Positions 34,190 through 43,800 of a stretch of 64,000 nucleotides of DNA are shown piece by piece. Under the pieces are notes generated by a model, which was not told the DNA's origin, did no database searches, and saw only the letters and a list, made by a program, of their open reading frames with translations. This DNA comes from Paulinella micropora. Lineage: Eukaryota; Cercozoa; Imbricatea; Euglyphida. The stretch lies in the NCBI GenBank assembly GCA_009731375.1, contig BJOX01000355.1, forward strand, positions 494,115 to 558,114. The letters run 5' to 3'. Made by a program: the position numbers and the translations under genes. The first letter of the stretch is position 1. Every line of letters starts with the position of its first letter.

Positions 34190-34345
34190 TCCTATATTAT
34201 TATAAAAGAAAAAAATATTAAATCTATTAATTGATATTTATCAACTTCACTCCTATCTTGCTAATCGCAAGATTTTACGTTTGTTGATAAACATCGATGT
34301 TTGAAAAACACACGAAAGCGAAGCGAAAGTGTGGACTTTCAAATA
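34190..34345. promoter_or_regulatory. Intergenic region with inverted repeat between capsid genes
   Basis: Contains a stem of the type TTGATATTTATCAACTTCACTC...TTTGTTGATAAACATCGATGTTTG (34231-34300); a similar TTATCAACAAACGAG...GTTGATAA lies at 38574-38612. These may be transcription-end hairpins shared by virion genes. Confidence 0.35.
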
Positions 34346-35854
34346 TCAACTCATCAAAATTTCAATTCCCTTCACGACAATAGTCCTCTGAAGAATAGCA
34401 TAAGTGTAATAATTCAATTGGACTGCTCCCTCCGCACTCCATTCATACCGCCGTTCGGTATCCAAGGACAGACCAGCCACTTCATAACCCTCTTCTTCTC
34501 GCTTGTCATAAAGAGGGCGGTTGTGATCCCAGAAATCAACGTGGAACCAGTTATATTTATACACATTAGAGTTCAAAATAGCAGAACCCTTTACCTTTTC
34601 CTTCAAAAGCATATAATCCTCATCGCGGGAGCAAGTGATATCAAACTGCTGAATTCTATTACTATCCAAAGTAGTGTAATAAGAAGTAATCTTAGCCTGT
34701 GCTCGGTTATCGCAATCAAATGCGGTGTTTGAACTTTCGGTATTATTAAACCCGCTAGTGTAAATTCGGCGAATTCTCTCACCCTGCGAGCGGTTCATCT
34801 TCAAAACAAATGACTGAGTTCCCGCCGCGAGATTAGTTTTCCAAGAGATAGGGTATTCAGTCTTAAACGAAAATCCTTCACCAGCAATCTTTTGTTGAAC
34901 TCCCAAGATAACATTAGGGTCAGTTTCAACAGCGAGAAATAAGTTAAGGTTGCTAACCTCTGCGGGTGCTGCGGTGGCGGTCGCTCCTGCTGCAACACTA
35001 AGGGCATCAGTTCCATAAAATATGGTTTTCTGTGTTCCCTCCCACACAATCCTCAAATCAAGAATTTCATTAAAACCAATAGTCTTATCAATTTCAAAAA
35101 TGGTTCCAAAAAGCATACCGAGAGGAATAGACACATTGATAACTGGAGTTTCGGTGTTATTGGCTCCACCTTCAAAATACTTCGCCTCTTCATAAGAGAC
35201 ATTTACAACAGATGCAGCACCAGTTCCGTTAGCGATGAGCAAATCATTATGACGACGAGCATTGACAGATGGTGGGGAAATTGCTCCTGCGATAGCATTA
35301 CCATAAACATTCAATGTTGCTTGAAGATTGGCATCGTTATTAATACTTCCCGCAACTGTTGCAGCACTTGCTTGTTGGCCAGCAAACACGTTAGCATTAA
35401 AGGCGGTTGTAGCACGATTATCAACATTACACTTTTGAAGCATAGCACCATAACCAGACCCAGCCCCGTGGTTATCCATCGCCATAAATCTATCATAAGA
35501 AATCTCAGGCTTCCAAATCATCTTAGTGTAATTGCCCACGTGTTGAAGATTACACAGATACTGACCGCTTCGGCTTCGCAATTCAATCGTCTTAATCATC
35601 GGTAGGCAGTCCATTGGAATTCGGTTATATCTTCCACCAGCACCACCCCGAGTTGGTGTGTAGGTAAATCGCAACACACTCCTCGCAAGGTTCAAAGGAC
35701 GAGTTGGAATTTCAAAGGTTGATTCAATTCCCCCCACGGTGGTAATCGGCACAACCGCGAGACTTTCGCGGGCAGTAAGTTTGTTAAGCGAATACTTACC
35801 GCGGATAAGTTCACTTTGGCTGTGTGTAAGTTCTCCTCCATATTGGACAGGCAT
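34346..35854 (-). CDS. Major capsid protein, 502 aa
   Basis: ATG at 35854 (MPVQYGGELTHSQSELIRG). N-terminal region FEIPTRPLNLARSVLRFTYTP, central MIKTIELRSRSGQYLCNLQ, LFGTIFEIDKTIGFNEILDLRIVW, ILGVQQKIAGEGF and C-terminal MNRSQGERIRRIYTSGFNNTESS. Length, beta-rich composition and gene order (ATPase, core protein, protease, penton candidate, capsid) are those of the double-jelly-roll major capsid protein of Polinton-like viruses. The fold is inferred, not demonstrated. Forms the icosahedral shell with the penton candidate next to it. The best-conserved structural gene between the two elements. Confidence 0.85.
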   Translation of the reverse strand: MPVQYGGELTHSQSELIRGKYSLNKLTARESLAVVPITTVGGIESTFEIPTRPLNLARSVLRFTYTPTRGGAGGRYNRIPMDCLPMIKTIELRSRSGQYLCNLQHVGNYTKMIWKPEISYDRFMAMDNHGAGSGYGAMLQKCNVDNRATTAFNANVFAGQQASAATVAGSINNDANLQATLNVYGNAIAGAISPPSVNARRHNDLLIANGTGAASVVNVSYEEAKYFEGGANNTETPVINVSIPLGMLFGTIFEIDKTIGFNEILDLRIVWEGTQKTIFYGTDALSVAAGATATAAPAEVSNLNLFLAVETDPNVILGVQQKIAGEGFSFKTEYPISWKTNLAAGTQSFVLKMNRSQGERIRRIYTSGFNNTESSNTAFDCDNRAQAKITSYYTTLDSNRIQQFDITCSRDEDYMLLKEKVKGSAILNSNVYKYNWFHVDFWDHNRPLYDKREEEGYEVAGLSLDTERRYEWSAEGAVQLNYYTYAILQRTIVVKGIEILMS

Positions 35855-35943
35855 TTTTTTCTTTTTTTTGAAGTGTTGTAAATTAACTAATTCACAAGAA
35901 TATATTTATAGAAAAAAATAAATAATTCAAAATTAAAATATCT

Positions 35944-36756
35944 TTACCTCGCTTTCAACAAATTAAAGAATGAATTGAATAAACTAAAATAATTAGTTTC
36001 ACGATAAACCAATAATGTCATAACAATACCCAAACCATTAAGATTAATTGCTTGGTCGTTTTCGTCCGTCAAGTAAAACCTAAACACATTGTTTGAACTA
36101 GCGGACAATGTTTTTCCATACTCAGACCCGCTTCCATCATAAATGACAGAGCCGAAAGGAATTTCGTTTGCTGTGTATATTTCTTGAAGCACATGATTAT
36201 CACCTTCATTCACCAAATCCGATTGAAGATACAGAGTTTTTTCACCAGTTAGAATAATTACATTTGGTGATTTAATAAAATCATTGGCAAAGAAATATGT
36301 TGAATTTCTATCAAAACCCATTACCTCGTGAATACGTGTATCAGCATCAAATATAAACCGCGGTTGAATACCTTTATTCTCTGACACACTGAATGTTAAT
36401 TTGCCATCTTCTGGTTCTATGTTGGTATTATTACTGGATACAACATAAGTATAATTATTTGGGCTATCTGCGGTTAGCACCTCCGACAACTTATTTTTTA
36501 GATTGTTCATTGTGTAGTTTCCCTCAGGTATTGTAATTAAAGCCTCATATCCATCTTCGGATAATGTAAAAGTATTATATGGTGAAGCCACGGAGTAATA
36601 CGATTTCGGCACATAGATATGAAGAATTTTACAATGTGTGGGATTGTCTAGACCCTTCATATTGACTTCGTGTGTAAAGTCGCTGTCTGTCCCCGTTATT
36701 CTATTTTTGCTATTTATGTAATAGATACCCGTCGCACGACCTCCCTTATAGTCCAT
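35944..36756 (-). CDS. Minor capsid / penton candidate, 270 aa
   Basis: ATG at 36756 (MDYKGGRATGIYYINSKNR). Single-jelly-roll-like pattern: CKILHIYVPKSYYSV, ALITIPEGNYTMNNLKNKL, PRFIFDADTRIHEVMGF, VIILTGEKTLYLQSD, VFRFYLTDENDQAINL. The INSKNR...YxIPEGNYT layout is common in vertex or minor capsid proteins of this lineage. Sits between protease and major capsid genes in both elements, which supports a penton role by analogy with other Polintons. Confidence 0.7.
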   Translation of the reverse strand: MDYKGGRATGIYYINSKNRITGTDSDFTHEVNMKGLDNPTHCKILHIYVPKSYYSVASPYNTFTLSEDGYEALITIPEGNYTMNNLKNKLSEVLTADSPNNYTYVVSSNNTNIEPEDGKLTFSVSENKGIQPRFIFDADTRIHEVMGFDRNSTYFFANDFIKSPNVIILTGEKTLYLQSDLVNEGDNHVLQEIYTANEIPFGSVIYDGSGSEYGKTLSASSNNVFRFYLTDENDQAINLNGLGIVMTLLVYRETNYFSLFNSFFNLLKAR

Positions 36757-36778
36757 TGTATATTATACAAATAATATT

Positions 36779-38515
36779 TTAGATGAATGTATTAAATCCC
36801 TCGCCATAACCATTCTGTGCTTTCAATTTTTCCGCTTCGTCTTCTTTTAAGTCTGTATAGCCACTAGCAAATTTAAATCGCACTCCTTTTGCTCGCTCTA
36901 AAAGAAACCGCATTGAGTGCCATCCACATGTGTCGCTTGTATCAGATTGTTGTTTTACTTGATTTACCTTCATCAATAAATAACTATCAGGATTACTTCG
37001 GTCAATTAGCCGTTTCATTTGTTGTTGAAAGTCTTCCGTCGGTTGATATTCAGCCAAAGGGTCATACACTTCAACACTTCTATCTTTATTTAGACTTACC
37101 CATATAGCCATCCAGTGTTGTCCTTTTTTATTGCTCGGGTCAGTATTCATAATAAATCCGTATTGCCTTCTTTTTTCGGGATTTAATTTGTATATTTCAT
37201 CACTCGCAATCGTTCCTAAATACCAGTCATGTTTTTTCATTATGTCGTTGATTTCACTCGTCATTAAACCTTTTCCGCTAGTTGGAGATAATCCAATTCC
37301 TACCGCATCTGATTCTGGTTCGGTTTCTGCTTCAGTCATATTTGCTTGCACATCTTCAGGCTCTTGTATAATTGGTTGTTCTTCTTTATTGTCCTGTTCT
37401 TCTTTATTGTCCTGTTCTTCTTTATTGTTATTATCTTCTTTGTTCTCCTTGTTATCCATATCTCGGACATGTCCGAGATTTACACGTTGGAGATTGTCTA
37501 CTTCTTCTTTCTTTTTTGCTACCGCACCTTCTCTCCATAAATCAAATTCAACCCATGCTTGTTGTGAATTCAACACTTGGTCAGTTATAATTGGACTTTT
37601 GTATAGCCATTGTTTTAACATTTCAGAATAGTTTATTTTACCACCTCTTGATGGTTTTATGTCAGGGATAACATGCCCAATAAATCTTAGTTTTTGAATA
37701 ATCTTTTCATTAGAAGGATGTGCATTTCGTCGTTTCTTTCTAATAGTCTCAGCAAACATACCATCAATTATTTTTTCCCGTTTTGTTTGTTTATGTTTCT
37801 CCTCTTCTTCCGCATCCTTTACAATAACTCCCTTCGTTCTCCTTGGCGGTCGTCCTTGTGGTGGTGGCGGTGGCTGTTTTATCAAAGGCGGGGCTAGTGG
37901 AGCCATCAATAATCCCTGTCTATGTCGTCGTTCTGCCTCTAGTGCCTGAATAAGTCGTTGTTCCTTCTTCTGTTCCCTATCCTTTTCTTCCTGTCTTTCC
38001 TTAATCTCCGCCAGTTGTCTTTTATGTTCCCTATCCATTGTTTCTTTTAGTTCCTTAGCATCGGCTATGTCTTTTCTTTCTTGCCTCTTCTTTTCTTCTT
38101 CAGCATCCGCCTGTGCTTTTTTCTCTTTTTGGTCTATCTCATCAATCTTTTCGTATTTCTCCTTCTTAAGTTTGTCTAAGTGGTCATTAATGGCGGTTCT
38201 CGTATTTTGCTCAATCTCCGACAAACTCTGGACTTTCCTCATATCTCGGACACGTCCGAGATTACCGACATGTCGGAGATTATCTTCTTTTCGCTTAGGT
38301 GTCCGCTTTGATTCCAATCTCCGACGTGTCGGAGATTTTGTGCTTAAGTATTTCATAAAAAGTTTAACGATTTGAAGTGTGCTCATATCATTTGTTTTCT
38401 TGCCAAAATTAAGATAATATTTTTTACCCTTCTGGATAATATACGGCTTCCCGCTTTTGTTTCTATAAACCCGCGGGGGTCTTACCTTTTTAGAATTGCG
38501 CTTCATGCTTCGCAT
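36779..38515 (-). CDS. Adenain/Ulp1-like maturation protease with coiled-coil N-terminus, 578 aa
   Basis: ATG at 38515. Residues 1-50: basic start and YYLNFGKKTNDMSTLQIVKLFMKYL, conserved in element 1. About 100-215: long coiled coil. About 220-245: Pro-rich. About 380-410: DNKEEQ repeats. C-terminal about 150 residues: cysteine protease with His in GQHWMAIW, Asp in VYDPLAEYQ, Gln in VKQQSD, Cys in DTCGWHSMRF, the C5/C48 clan arrangement. Would cleave capsid and core precursors. At least four palindromic repeat units are inserted in frame (NLRHVGNLGRVRDM near residue 85; NLQRVNLGHVRDM near 345; one near SPTRRRLESK) that the element 1 homologue lacks. Confidence 0.9.
   Translation of the reverse strand: MRSMKRNSKKVRPPRVYRNKSGKPYIIQKGKKYYLNFGKKTNDMSTLQIVKLFMKYLSTKSPTRRRLESKRTPKRKEDNLRHVGNLGRVRDMRKVQSLSEIEQNTRTAINDHLDKLKKEKYEKIDEIDQKEKKAQADAEEEKKRQERKDIADAKELKETMDREHKRQLAEIKERQEEKDREQKKEQRLIQALEAERRHRQGLLMAPLAPPLIKQPPPPPQGRPPRRTKGVIVKDAEEEEKHKQTKREKIIDGMFAETIRKKRRNAHPSNEKIIQKLRFIGHVIPDIKPSRGGKINYSEMLKQWLYKSPIITDQVLNSQQAWVEFDLWREGAVAKKKEEVDNLQRVNLGHVRDMDNKENKEDNNNKEEQDNKEEQDNKEEQPIIQEPEDVQANMTEAETEPESDAVGIGLSPTSGKGLMTSEINDIMKKHDWYLGTIASDEIYKLNPEKRRQYGFIMNTDPSNKKGQHWMAIWVSLNKDRSVEVYDPLAEYQPTEDFQQQMKRLIDRSNPDSYLLMKVNQVKQQSDTSDTCGWHSMRFLLERAKGVRFKFASGYTDLKEDEAEKLKAQNGYGEGFNTFI
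37460..37495. repeat. Dispersed palindrome copy 2 plus half unit
   Basis: ATCTCGGACATGTCCGAGAT (37460-37479) is a perfect 20-bp palindrome, followed by the half unit TTACACGTTGGAGATT. Both are in frame inside the protease gene. Confidence 0.88.
38243..38336. repeat. Dispersed palindrome copies 3, 4 and 5
   Basis: Three units in 94 bp: ATCTCGGACACGTCCGAGAT (38243-38262), ATTACCGACATGTCGGAGAT (38261-38280) and ATCTCCGACGTGTCGGAGAT (38317-38336), all in frame in the N-terminal part of the protease gene. The element 1 gene has none of them at the equivalent place. Confidence 0.88.
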
Positions 38516-38617
38516 TATCGCTTATTCTAAAACATCTATTTTTCTTTATTGAAAAAATAAATCTGTTTTCGATGATTATCAACAAACGAGAATGAAAGTG
38601 AAGTTGATAACTATCTT

Positions 38618-38947
38618 TTAAAATTTAAGGGCACCGCATCCTCTCTGCTTTCTCTTGCCATATCCGAGTTTTGAAGCGGTGGCTTGGACAGACCCAGCAT
38701 AAGGAACTCCAATACTGCTTAAGGCTCCCGCAGTTCTAGAAATTACTTTGTTATCACGAAGGAATTTATTAACAGCCAAAGCCGTTTTCCCAACCTTTGC
38801 CCAGTTAATTTTACCGCCAGCCTGCCCCTTGCCTCCTTGCTTCTTCTTGCGACCAGACTTCTTTTTACCTCCAGCCATTGTGCTTGAGTTAATAGTTCGT
38901 TTGCCGATTGTTGGAATGACTTCAACACGAGTTGTTTTTACTACCAT
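38618..38947 (-). CDS. Small basic core-type protein with adenain-type cleavage site, 109 aa
   Basis: ATG at 38947 (MVVKTTRVEVIPTIGKRT). At residues about 24-27 the sequence MAGG precedes KKKSGRKKKQGG; (M/I/L)xGG-x is the adenovirus-protease consensus, and the site is kept in element 1. After the basic region comes KINWAKVGKTALAVNKFLRDN, a small-residue-rich amphipathic region (TAGALSSIGVPYAGS) and GYGKRKQRGCGALKF. Likely a DNA-condensing core or minor virion precursor processed by the neighbouring protease (inference). Between ATPase and protease genes. Confidence 0.72.
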   Translation of the reverse strand: MVVKTTRVEVIPTIGKRTINSSTMAGGKKKSGRKKKQGGKGQAGGKINWAKVGKTALAVNKFLRDNKVISRTAGALSSIGVPYAGSVQATASKLGYGKRKQRGCGALKF

Positions 38948-38988
38948 ATACTATATAAAAAAATAATTATTTAATATTTGATTTTTTT

Positions 38989-39807
38989 TTATTTAAATCT
39001 TTGTGAGAAGTTCCTCCGTAATTCATCATCTACACTTGAAACATATAAAAAGTTAAATCTCTCCTTTGTTGCTTCGTGATACTTTTGAAGAAAGTAATCA
39101 AAGTCAAAAGATAAGTCTAAGTGTTTATACACGAGTTCCATTTTGTCCTGAGATTGGGCTGGAAAGATTAATAAATAATCTAACTGCTTTATGGCTTCTG
39201 GCCGTAGGTCGTTCAAATACTGACTAGACATAATAACCTTTGATTTATAGTGTCTGTTCTTTTTTAACAAATCGCTTACGGACTTGTCTCTTAATCCACT
39301 TCCTAAATCATCCAAAACAAAAACAACCTCTGGCGAAATATACTTACTTGGTCTTTCTTTCGGTGCTTCATTTGTCTGTTTCTTTTCTTTTCCGAAATAA
39401 AGAAATTGTGGTTTCTCCATCGGTTCTTTATCATCCTGTTTTACTTCTCCTTCGTGCTCTTCATCCTGCCTGTTCAGTTTGTCTAGTTCATAGTCTATCA
39501 CATTCACCCCGTCTGATTTGAGAAAGGTATAAATCGCCATTGGGTTGCCTCTGTTCTTAAAGTGCTTTACCATTGCTTTATAAATGTAGTCCTTGTGAAT
39601 TGTTGAAGCGATAATAACAATACGGGTTTTTTTGTCTGTTGTCCGTTTCAGTATTTCAAAGAGTGCTGTTGTTTTCCCGCTCTTCTTTCTAGCAAGTAGA
39701 AATATGTTGGCATACGGCTCATTAAATAATTTATAACCTTTTGCTTTTTTGTTTCCATCACCCTCTTGTTTTACTGGCTTCACCTTGACATTGTTTATTT
39801 TCTCCAT
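38989..39807 (-). CDS. FtsK/HerA-type DNA-packaging ATPase, 272 aa
   Basis: Start at ATG 39807 (MEKINNVKVKPVKQEGDG), matching element 1; the upstream in-frame ATG at 39837 overlaps the next gene. Walker A FLLARKKSGKTTALFE (about 33-48); Walker B VVFVLDDLGSGLRD; sensor-like IMSSQYLNDLRPEA; then LLIFPAQSQDKMELVYKHL. This A32/FtsK-superfamily enzyme drives genome packaging. Short and compact, as in Polintons and virophages. Confidence 0.92.
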   Translation of the reverse strand: MEKINNVKVKPVKQEGDGNKKAKGYKLFNEPYANIFLLARKKSGKTTALFEILKRTTDKKTRIVIIASTIHKDYIYKAMVKHFKNRGNPMAIYTFLKSDGVNVIDYELDKLNRQDEEHEGEVKQDDKEPMEKPQFLYFGKEKKQTNEAPKERPSKYISPEVVFVLDDLGSGLRDKSVSDLLKKNRHYKSKVIMSSQYLNDLRPEAIKQLDYLLIFPAQSQDKMELVYKHLDLSFDFDYFLQKYHEATKERFNFLYVSSVDDELRRNFSQRFK

Positions 39808-39815
39808 CCTATATT

Positions 39816-40196
39816 CTACCCTACGAATTCCAAACACACAACAATTCGCCCCGCTAAATTTCCTGTGTCAATATTTCCGCTGTCAGTTTCAAGGATTTTA
39901 AATGTATATTGGCCGTCAGTCCATCCGACAACACCCAAATTATAACCGAGATTTGAAATGTTTGCTATATTACTATCCGCGAATGTTCCAATAATTCCAA
40001 TTCTATCCATGTAAAGAATTCTGGTTTTGGTTTCGGTCTGGTCGTTCATATAGTGGATAAACTTAACATTCATTTTGGTGGGTGTGAATGACATTTGGAT
40101 ATTCTTATTAAATGTTTTGCTTCCTCCCGCAAAATCATTGCTCAGAAAAATAATCTTTTGGTATTTATAGTCAGTCATGGTTATATTACTACTCAT
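39816..40196 (-). CDS. Small virion-type protein, 126 aa
   Basis: Start uncertain: ATG 40196 (MSSNITMTDYKYQ) preferred because element 1 also has a short leader before the conserved MDYKYQ; ATG 40178 is the alternative. Conserved: IIFLSNDF, MNVKFIHYMND, NLGVVGWTDGQYTF, IVVCLEF. Probably a single beta-barrel protein of the virion, co-transcribed with the ATPase. Its 5' end overlaps the antisense Cys-rich gene. Confidence 0.65.
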   Translation of the reverse strand: MSSNITMTDYKYQKIIFLSNDFAGGSKTFNKNIQMSFTPTKMNVKFIHYMNDQTETKTRILYMDRIGIIGTFADSNIANISNLGYNLGVVGWTDGQYTFKILETDSGNIDTGNLAGRIVVCLEFVG

Positions 40197-40437
40197 AAAC
40201 TTTTTAATAATCAAAATATTTTCGCGGACTGCCTGCGACTTTTACTCACGGATAAGTGAAAAAAAGAATATAAGTTGTGTTTATTGTATTCAAAAAGGTA
40301 TAGATACTAAATTTAAATGTATTTACAAACCGATGAGTGATTGGTGTGTTAGTTTTGATGAAGCCCTACCTTTAATGTGTGCTGGCGATAGTTCGTCTTG
40401 GTATATGACACATATATATGAGTGCTCACTTCTTTGA
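40177..40437 (+). CDS. Cys-rich secreted or membrane-anchored protein, 86 aa, antisense to the virion cluster
   Basis: ATG at 40177. The hydrophobic N-terminus MVILLLINFLIIKIF looks like a signal peptide or anchor. It is followed by seven cysteines (ACDF, SCVYC, KCIYKPMSDWC, LMCAG, YECSLL), all conserved in element 1 (16530-16745). It is the only plus-strand gene within the minus-strand virion block; its start overlaps the small virion gene and its stop overlaps the membrane-protein stop by 12 bp, an arrangement kept in both elements. Disulphide-rich lumenal or virion-surface domain likely; no family recognised. Confidence 0.68.
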   Translation: MVILLLINFLIIKIFSRTACDFYSRISEKKNISCVYCIQKGIDTKFKCIYKPMSDWCVSFDEALPLMCAGDSSSWYMTHIYECSLL

Positions 40438-40803
40438 TGTAGAAGGAGAAGGAAGCACGATACCAATCAAGAGTGTTAAAATTCCGACATATACATTAGC
40501 CTGCTCACAAGGCAAGTCATTTTTAGCGAGTTTTATTAAGCAAATCGTAATGATTGCTATAATTATGGCCATTTGAAACAGATACTTAATCATTCTGCTA
40601 TCGGTTGGTCTATTTTTCATACAACAGCACGACCAGTTATCCTCTAATTCGTGCTCTACTTTTTTTTCTTCATTCTTCAATGAAATATCAATTACACGAT
40701 TTTTTAATTCTGGTGTCATTTCCATATCTTGGACATGTCCAAGATTATCTGACATATCTATTATTGGTGGTGTTATATGTAATCTGGTTGGATTATTGGA
40801 CAT
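40426..40803 (-). CDS. Two-helix membrane protein, 125 aa
   Basis: ATG at 40803 (MSNNPTRLHITPPIID). Hydrophilic first half with a palindrome-encoded insert NLGHVQD (about residues 20-26) that element 1 lacks, then Cys-rich WSCCCMK, a membrane segment MAIIIAIITICLIKLA and a second VYVGILTLLIGIVLP. Position after the fibre gene is conserved. Probably a virion membrane or maturation protein. Confidence 0.72.
   Translation of the reverse strand: MSNNPTRLHITPPIIDMSDNLGHVQDMEMTPELKNRVIDISLKNEEKKVEHELEDNWSCCCMKNRPTDSRMIKYLFQMAIIIAIITICLIKLAKNDLPCEQANVYVGILTLLIGIVLPSPSTSKK
40726..40745. repeat. Dispersed palindrome copy 6
   Basis: ATCTTGGACATGTCCAAGAT, a perfect palindrome inside the membrane-protein gene. 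With one flanking base it is a 21-bp insertion relative to the element 1 gene, adding seven codons without shifting the frame. Confidence 0.9.
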
Positions 40804-43800
40804 TTGAAGGATATACGACGGCTCTTATTTCTGCTAGTTGCTTAGATAGATCTTCTATAATAAGTAAGAGATTATTATTTTGTTTTTCTAAATTATCTAC
40901 CCTATCTCGGACATGTCCGAGATTATCCGCCATGTGTTGAAAAGCACTGACTAATATCGGTATAAAACTTGTATATGTTATGCCTTCAAGGTAGCCGTCT
41001 CCATCCTCTGCTTTCATTCCACTTTCAGATACAAATTCAGGAAATACTTTTTTGACTTCGTCCGCAATAAATCCGTGGCCTTTTTTTTCTTTCTTTTCAT
41101 CCGATTTCCAATAATACGAACAACAATTTATCTTCATTAGTTTATCGCAACAATCACCGCAGTCTAATGTTTTAATATCTGATTTTAGCCTCCTGTCCGA
41201 GGAGTTTGTCCAAGCACCATTTAGCGGGATATAATTATAACTACCTGACGGCTCACCAGTAGTAGAGTTTGAAGTAGTCCAAGCATGGAGCAAACCAGTA
41301 GAAGAAACTATTGATGCATAATTCGTATATCCTCCCGATTTAAAAAATAGTTGCGGGTCANNNNNNNNNNCCTCTGGTGCTTCCTCCATTTGTTTGGCCT
41401 TGAATGGATATTTTTGCCCCACTGGTATTCGTTGCTGCTGTTAGTGTGCCAGTATATGTAATTCCAGCATTTGCCGTTATCAATCCGCTTGCGGTTGCTG
41501 TCGTTGTTGATATCCCCGCATTTGCCGTTATTAATCCGCTCGCAGTGATCGTAGTTGCTGATATACCCGCATTTGCCGTTATTAATCCGCTTGCGGTTAA
41601 GGTTGTGGTTGATACCCCCGCATTTGCTGTTATTAATCCGCTTGCGGTTGCCGTTGTTGTAGTCACTCCAGCAGTTGCCGTTAATGTAGTTCCCGTTATT
41701 GTTCCGCCACTTGTTATGTTGTTTGAATTCATATCCAAGGCACCATAAAACCGCATACCGCCAGCATTGTTAAAACGGACGATATCAGACGAAGCGGATT
41801 TATTATCCAAAAGTTTTGAAATATAAAGTCCCGCCCCTTTTACATCAGATGCTACATTCGTAAATACATAACCTCGTTGGTTCGCGGTTCCACTTGAAGC
41901 AGTATTTAGAGTAAATAAGAAATACTGATAATCACCCGTTGTCTGTGAAAAGAATATATCTCCTCCGTTTTGGTTTAATATCCTCGCCCCATTATATGTT
42001 ATATTTCCACCATTAATGATATCCACATTATTGAAATCGGCTTGGCTTAACAAATTTAGTGCCCTTACATCATTTCTACTTCCATTAAATATTTTAATTC
42101 CTGTTATTGTTTGGTCTCCTGTTAGTTTTACATTTTGTCCGTCCAATGTGTCCGCATATCCTTTTGTTGCTCCGTCCGTTGATAATGTCGGAGTTCCAAG
42201 GTTGGCTATTTTGCTACTATTACAATCTAGCCCCGAAGCATTTACCCAACCGACTATCGTCCCATCAATAATAAAACTTATTTTTTTCGCAGAAATTTCA
42301 AAGTTGTAATATGTTGCTGTTTTCATATCCAAACTAGCAATTGACCCGATATTGGCTGTGGAGTTAAAAACCACGAATGTGCCCTTTGTTGTAGCATTTA
42401 TTGAATTTCCCGTTATTTCAACACCACTGCTATATGTCTTAATTCCTGCTATGGTTTGGTTTCCTGTTAGTTTCACATTTTGCCCGTCTAATGTATCCAC
42501 ATAACTTTTCTTTGTTGCGTCTGTTGTTGCTGTTGGTGTGGCTAAGTTTGTTATTTTTCTATTGTTTAAAGATAGTGTCGTGCCCGTTGCTGTCGCTATT
42601 ACATTATCCCCCGCATATAACTCAACATACGAACCCGTTATTTGTATCGGATAATAGCCCGCGGTTGCTATTTTTTGTGCCACAATCTCTCCTATATTTG
42701 TCGCCGTATCAAAGGCAATACCGATACCATCAAAAGCGGCTGGAGCAGTAGCACCCCGCACTTCTATTGTTGAAGTAAATTTTTTATTCCCTGCTATGGT
42801 TTGGTCTCCTGTTAGTTTAACGACTGCGGTATCAAGAGCCGAAACATCAATACCATCAACAAGATTAACATTTGTTATACTTTGGCTTTTCATATCAATC
42901 CCCGCACTAGCATTTATTATGTTGCTGAATGTTTTGGTTCCTGCTATAGTTTGGTCTCCTGTTAGTTTTACGGCCGAAGTATCAAGGGTGGATACATCAA
43001 TACCATCAACAAGATTTACATTTGTTATTGAAAATCCTCCCATATTTAAACCACCCGTCATAGCCGTTGTGCCGTCCTTTGCCAGTTTGGTGTCGGTATA
43101 TGCTTTCGTTGAAGCATCGCCATCGTAGAATGGTGCGGGCAGTCCGCTGATTGCTGTTGTGCTGTTAAAATTTAAAACATTATTTGTTAATGTCATTCCA
43201 CCACCTGTTGTTGGAGCAAAAAGTATGGACGAGCCGACAATAGTTAGTGGATAGCCCGTTACTCCACCTACCTCCGACGAATAGATAGAACCCATATTAT
43301 TGTTGTAATTGAAAAATAACTTACCTGTGTTTAATGGATTTGAGTCTTTTACAGCCACATAAGTAGTAAATGTTTTGTTTCCTGTTATTGTTTGGTCGCC
43401 TGTTAGTTTAACGACTGCGGTGTCAAGAGCCGAAACATCAATACCATCAACATTACCGACATTTGCTACATTAAAACCCCCCATATTCAAATCTCCAAAC
43501 ATCATAGCGAGACCATCCAATCTTAGAAAAGGTGAAGCAACATTTCTCCATTGACCTGTGCTATAAATGAGTAGTTGGTTATCGGTTGGTGTTGTTATGA
43601 CTACATCACTTAAAGCATCTATTGATTTAGTTGCTATCCTTGTGTCAAAATCTGTATTAGCCCTTGCTGTGGTGTAGTATAAGTTAGTTCCTTCGGTTAA
43701 GTTGGTTGTGCTCTTTGTTGCTAATTGAGTGTCAAACCTAGCATTAGTATAATATAAATTGGTGCCTTCGGCTAGGTTAGTGGTTGATTTAGTAGTTAGT

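Noticed and set aside
42491-42751. Plus-strand ORFs opposite the fibre, capsid and protease genes
   Set aside because: No conservation between the two elements, and composition typical of antisense shadows. The exception is 40177-40437, which is conserved.
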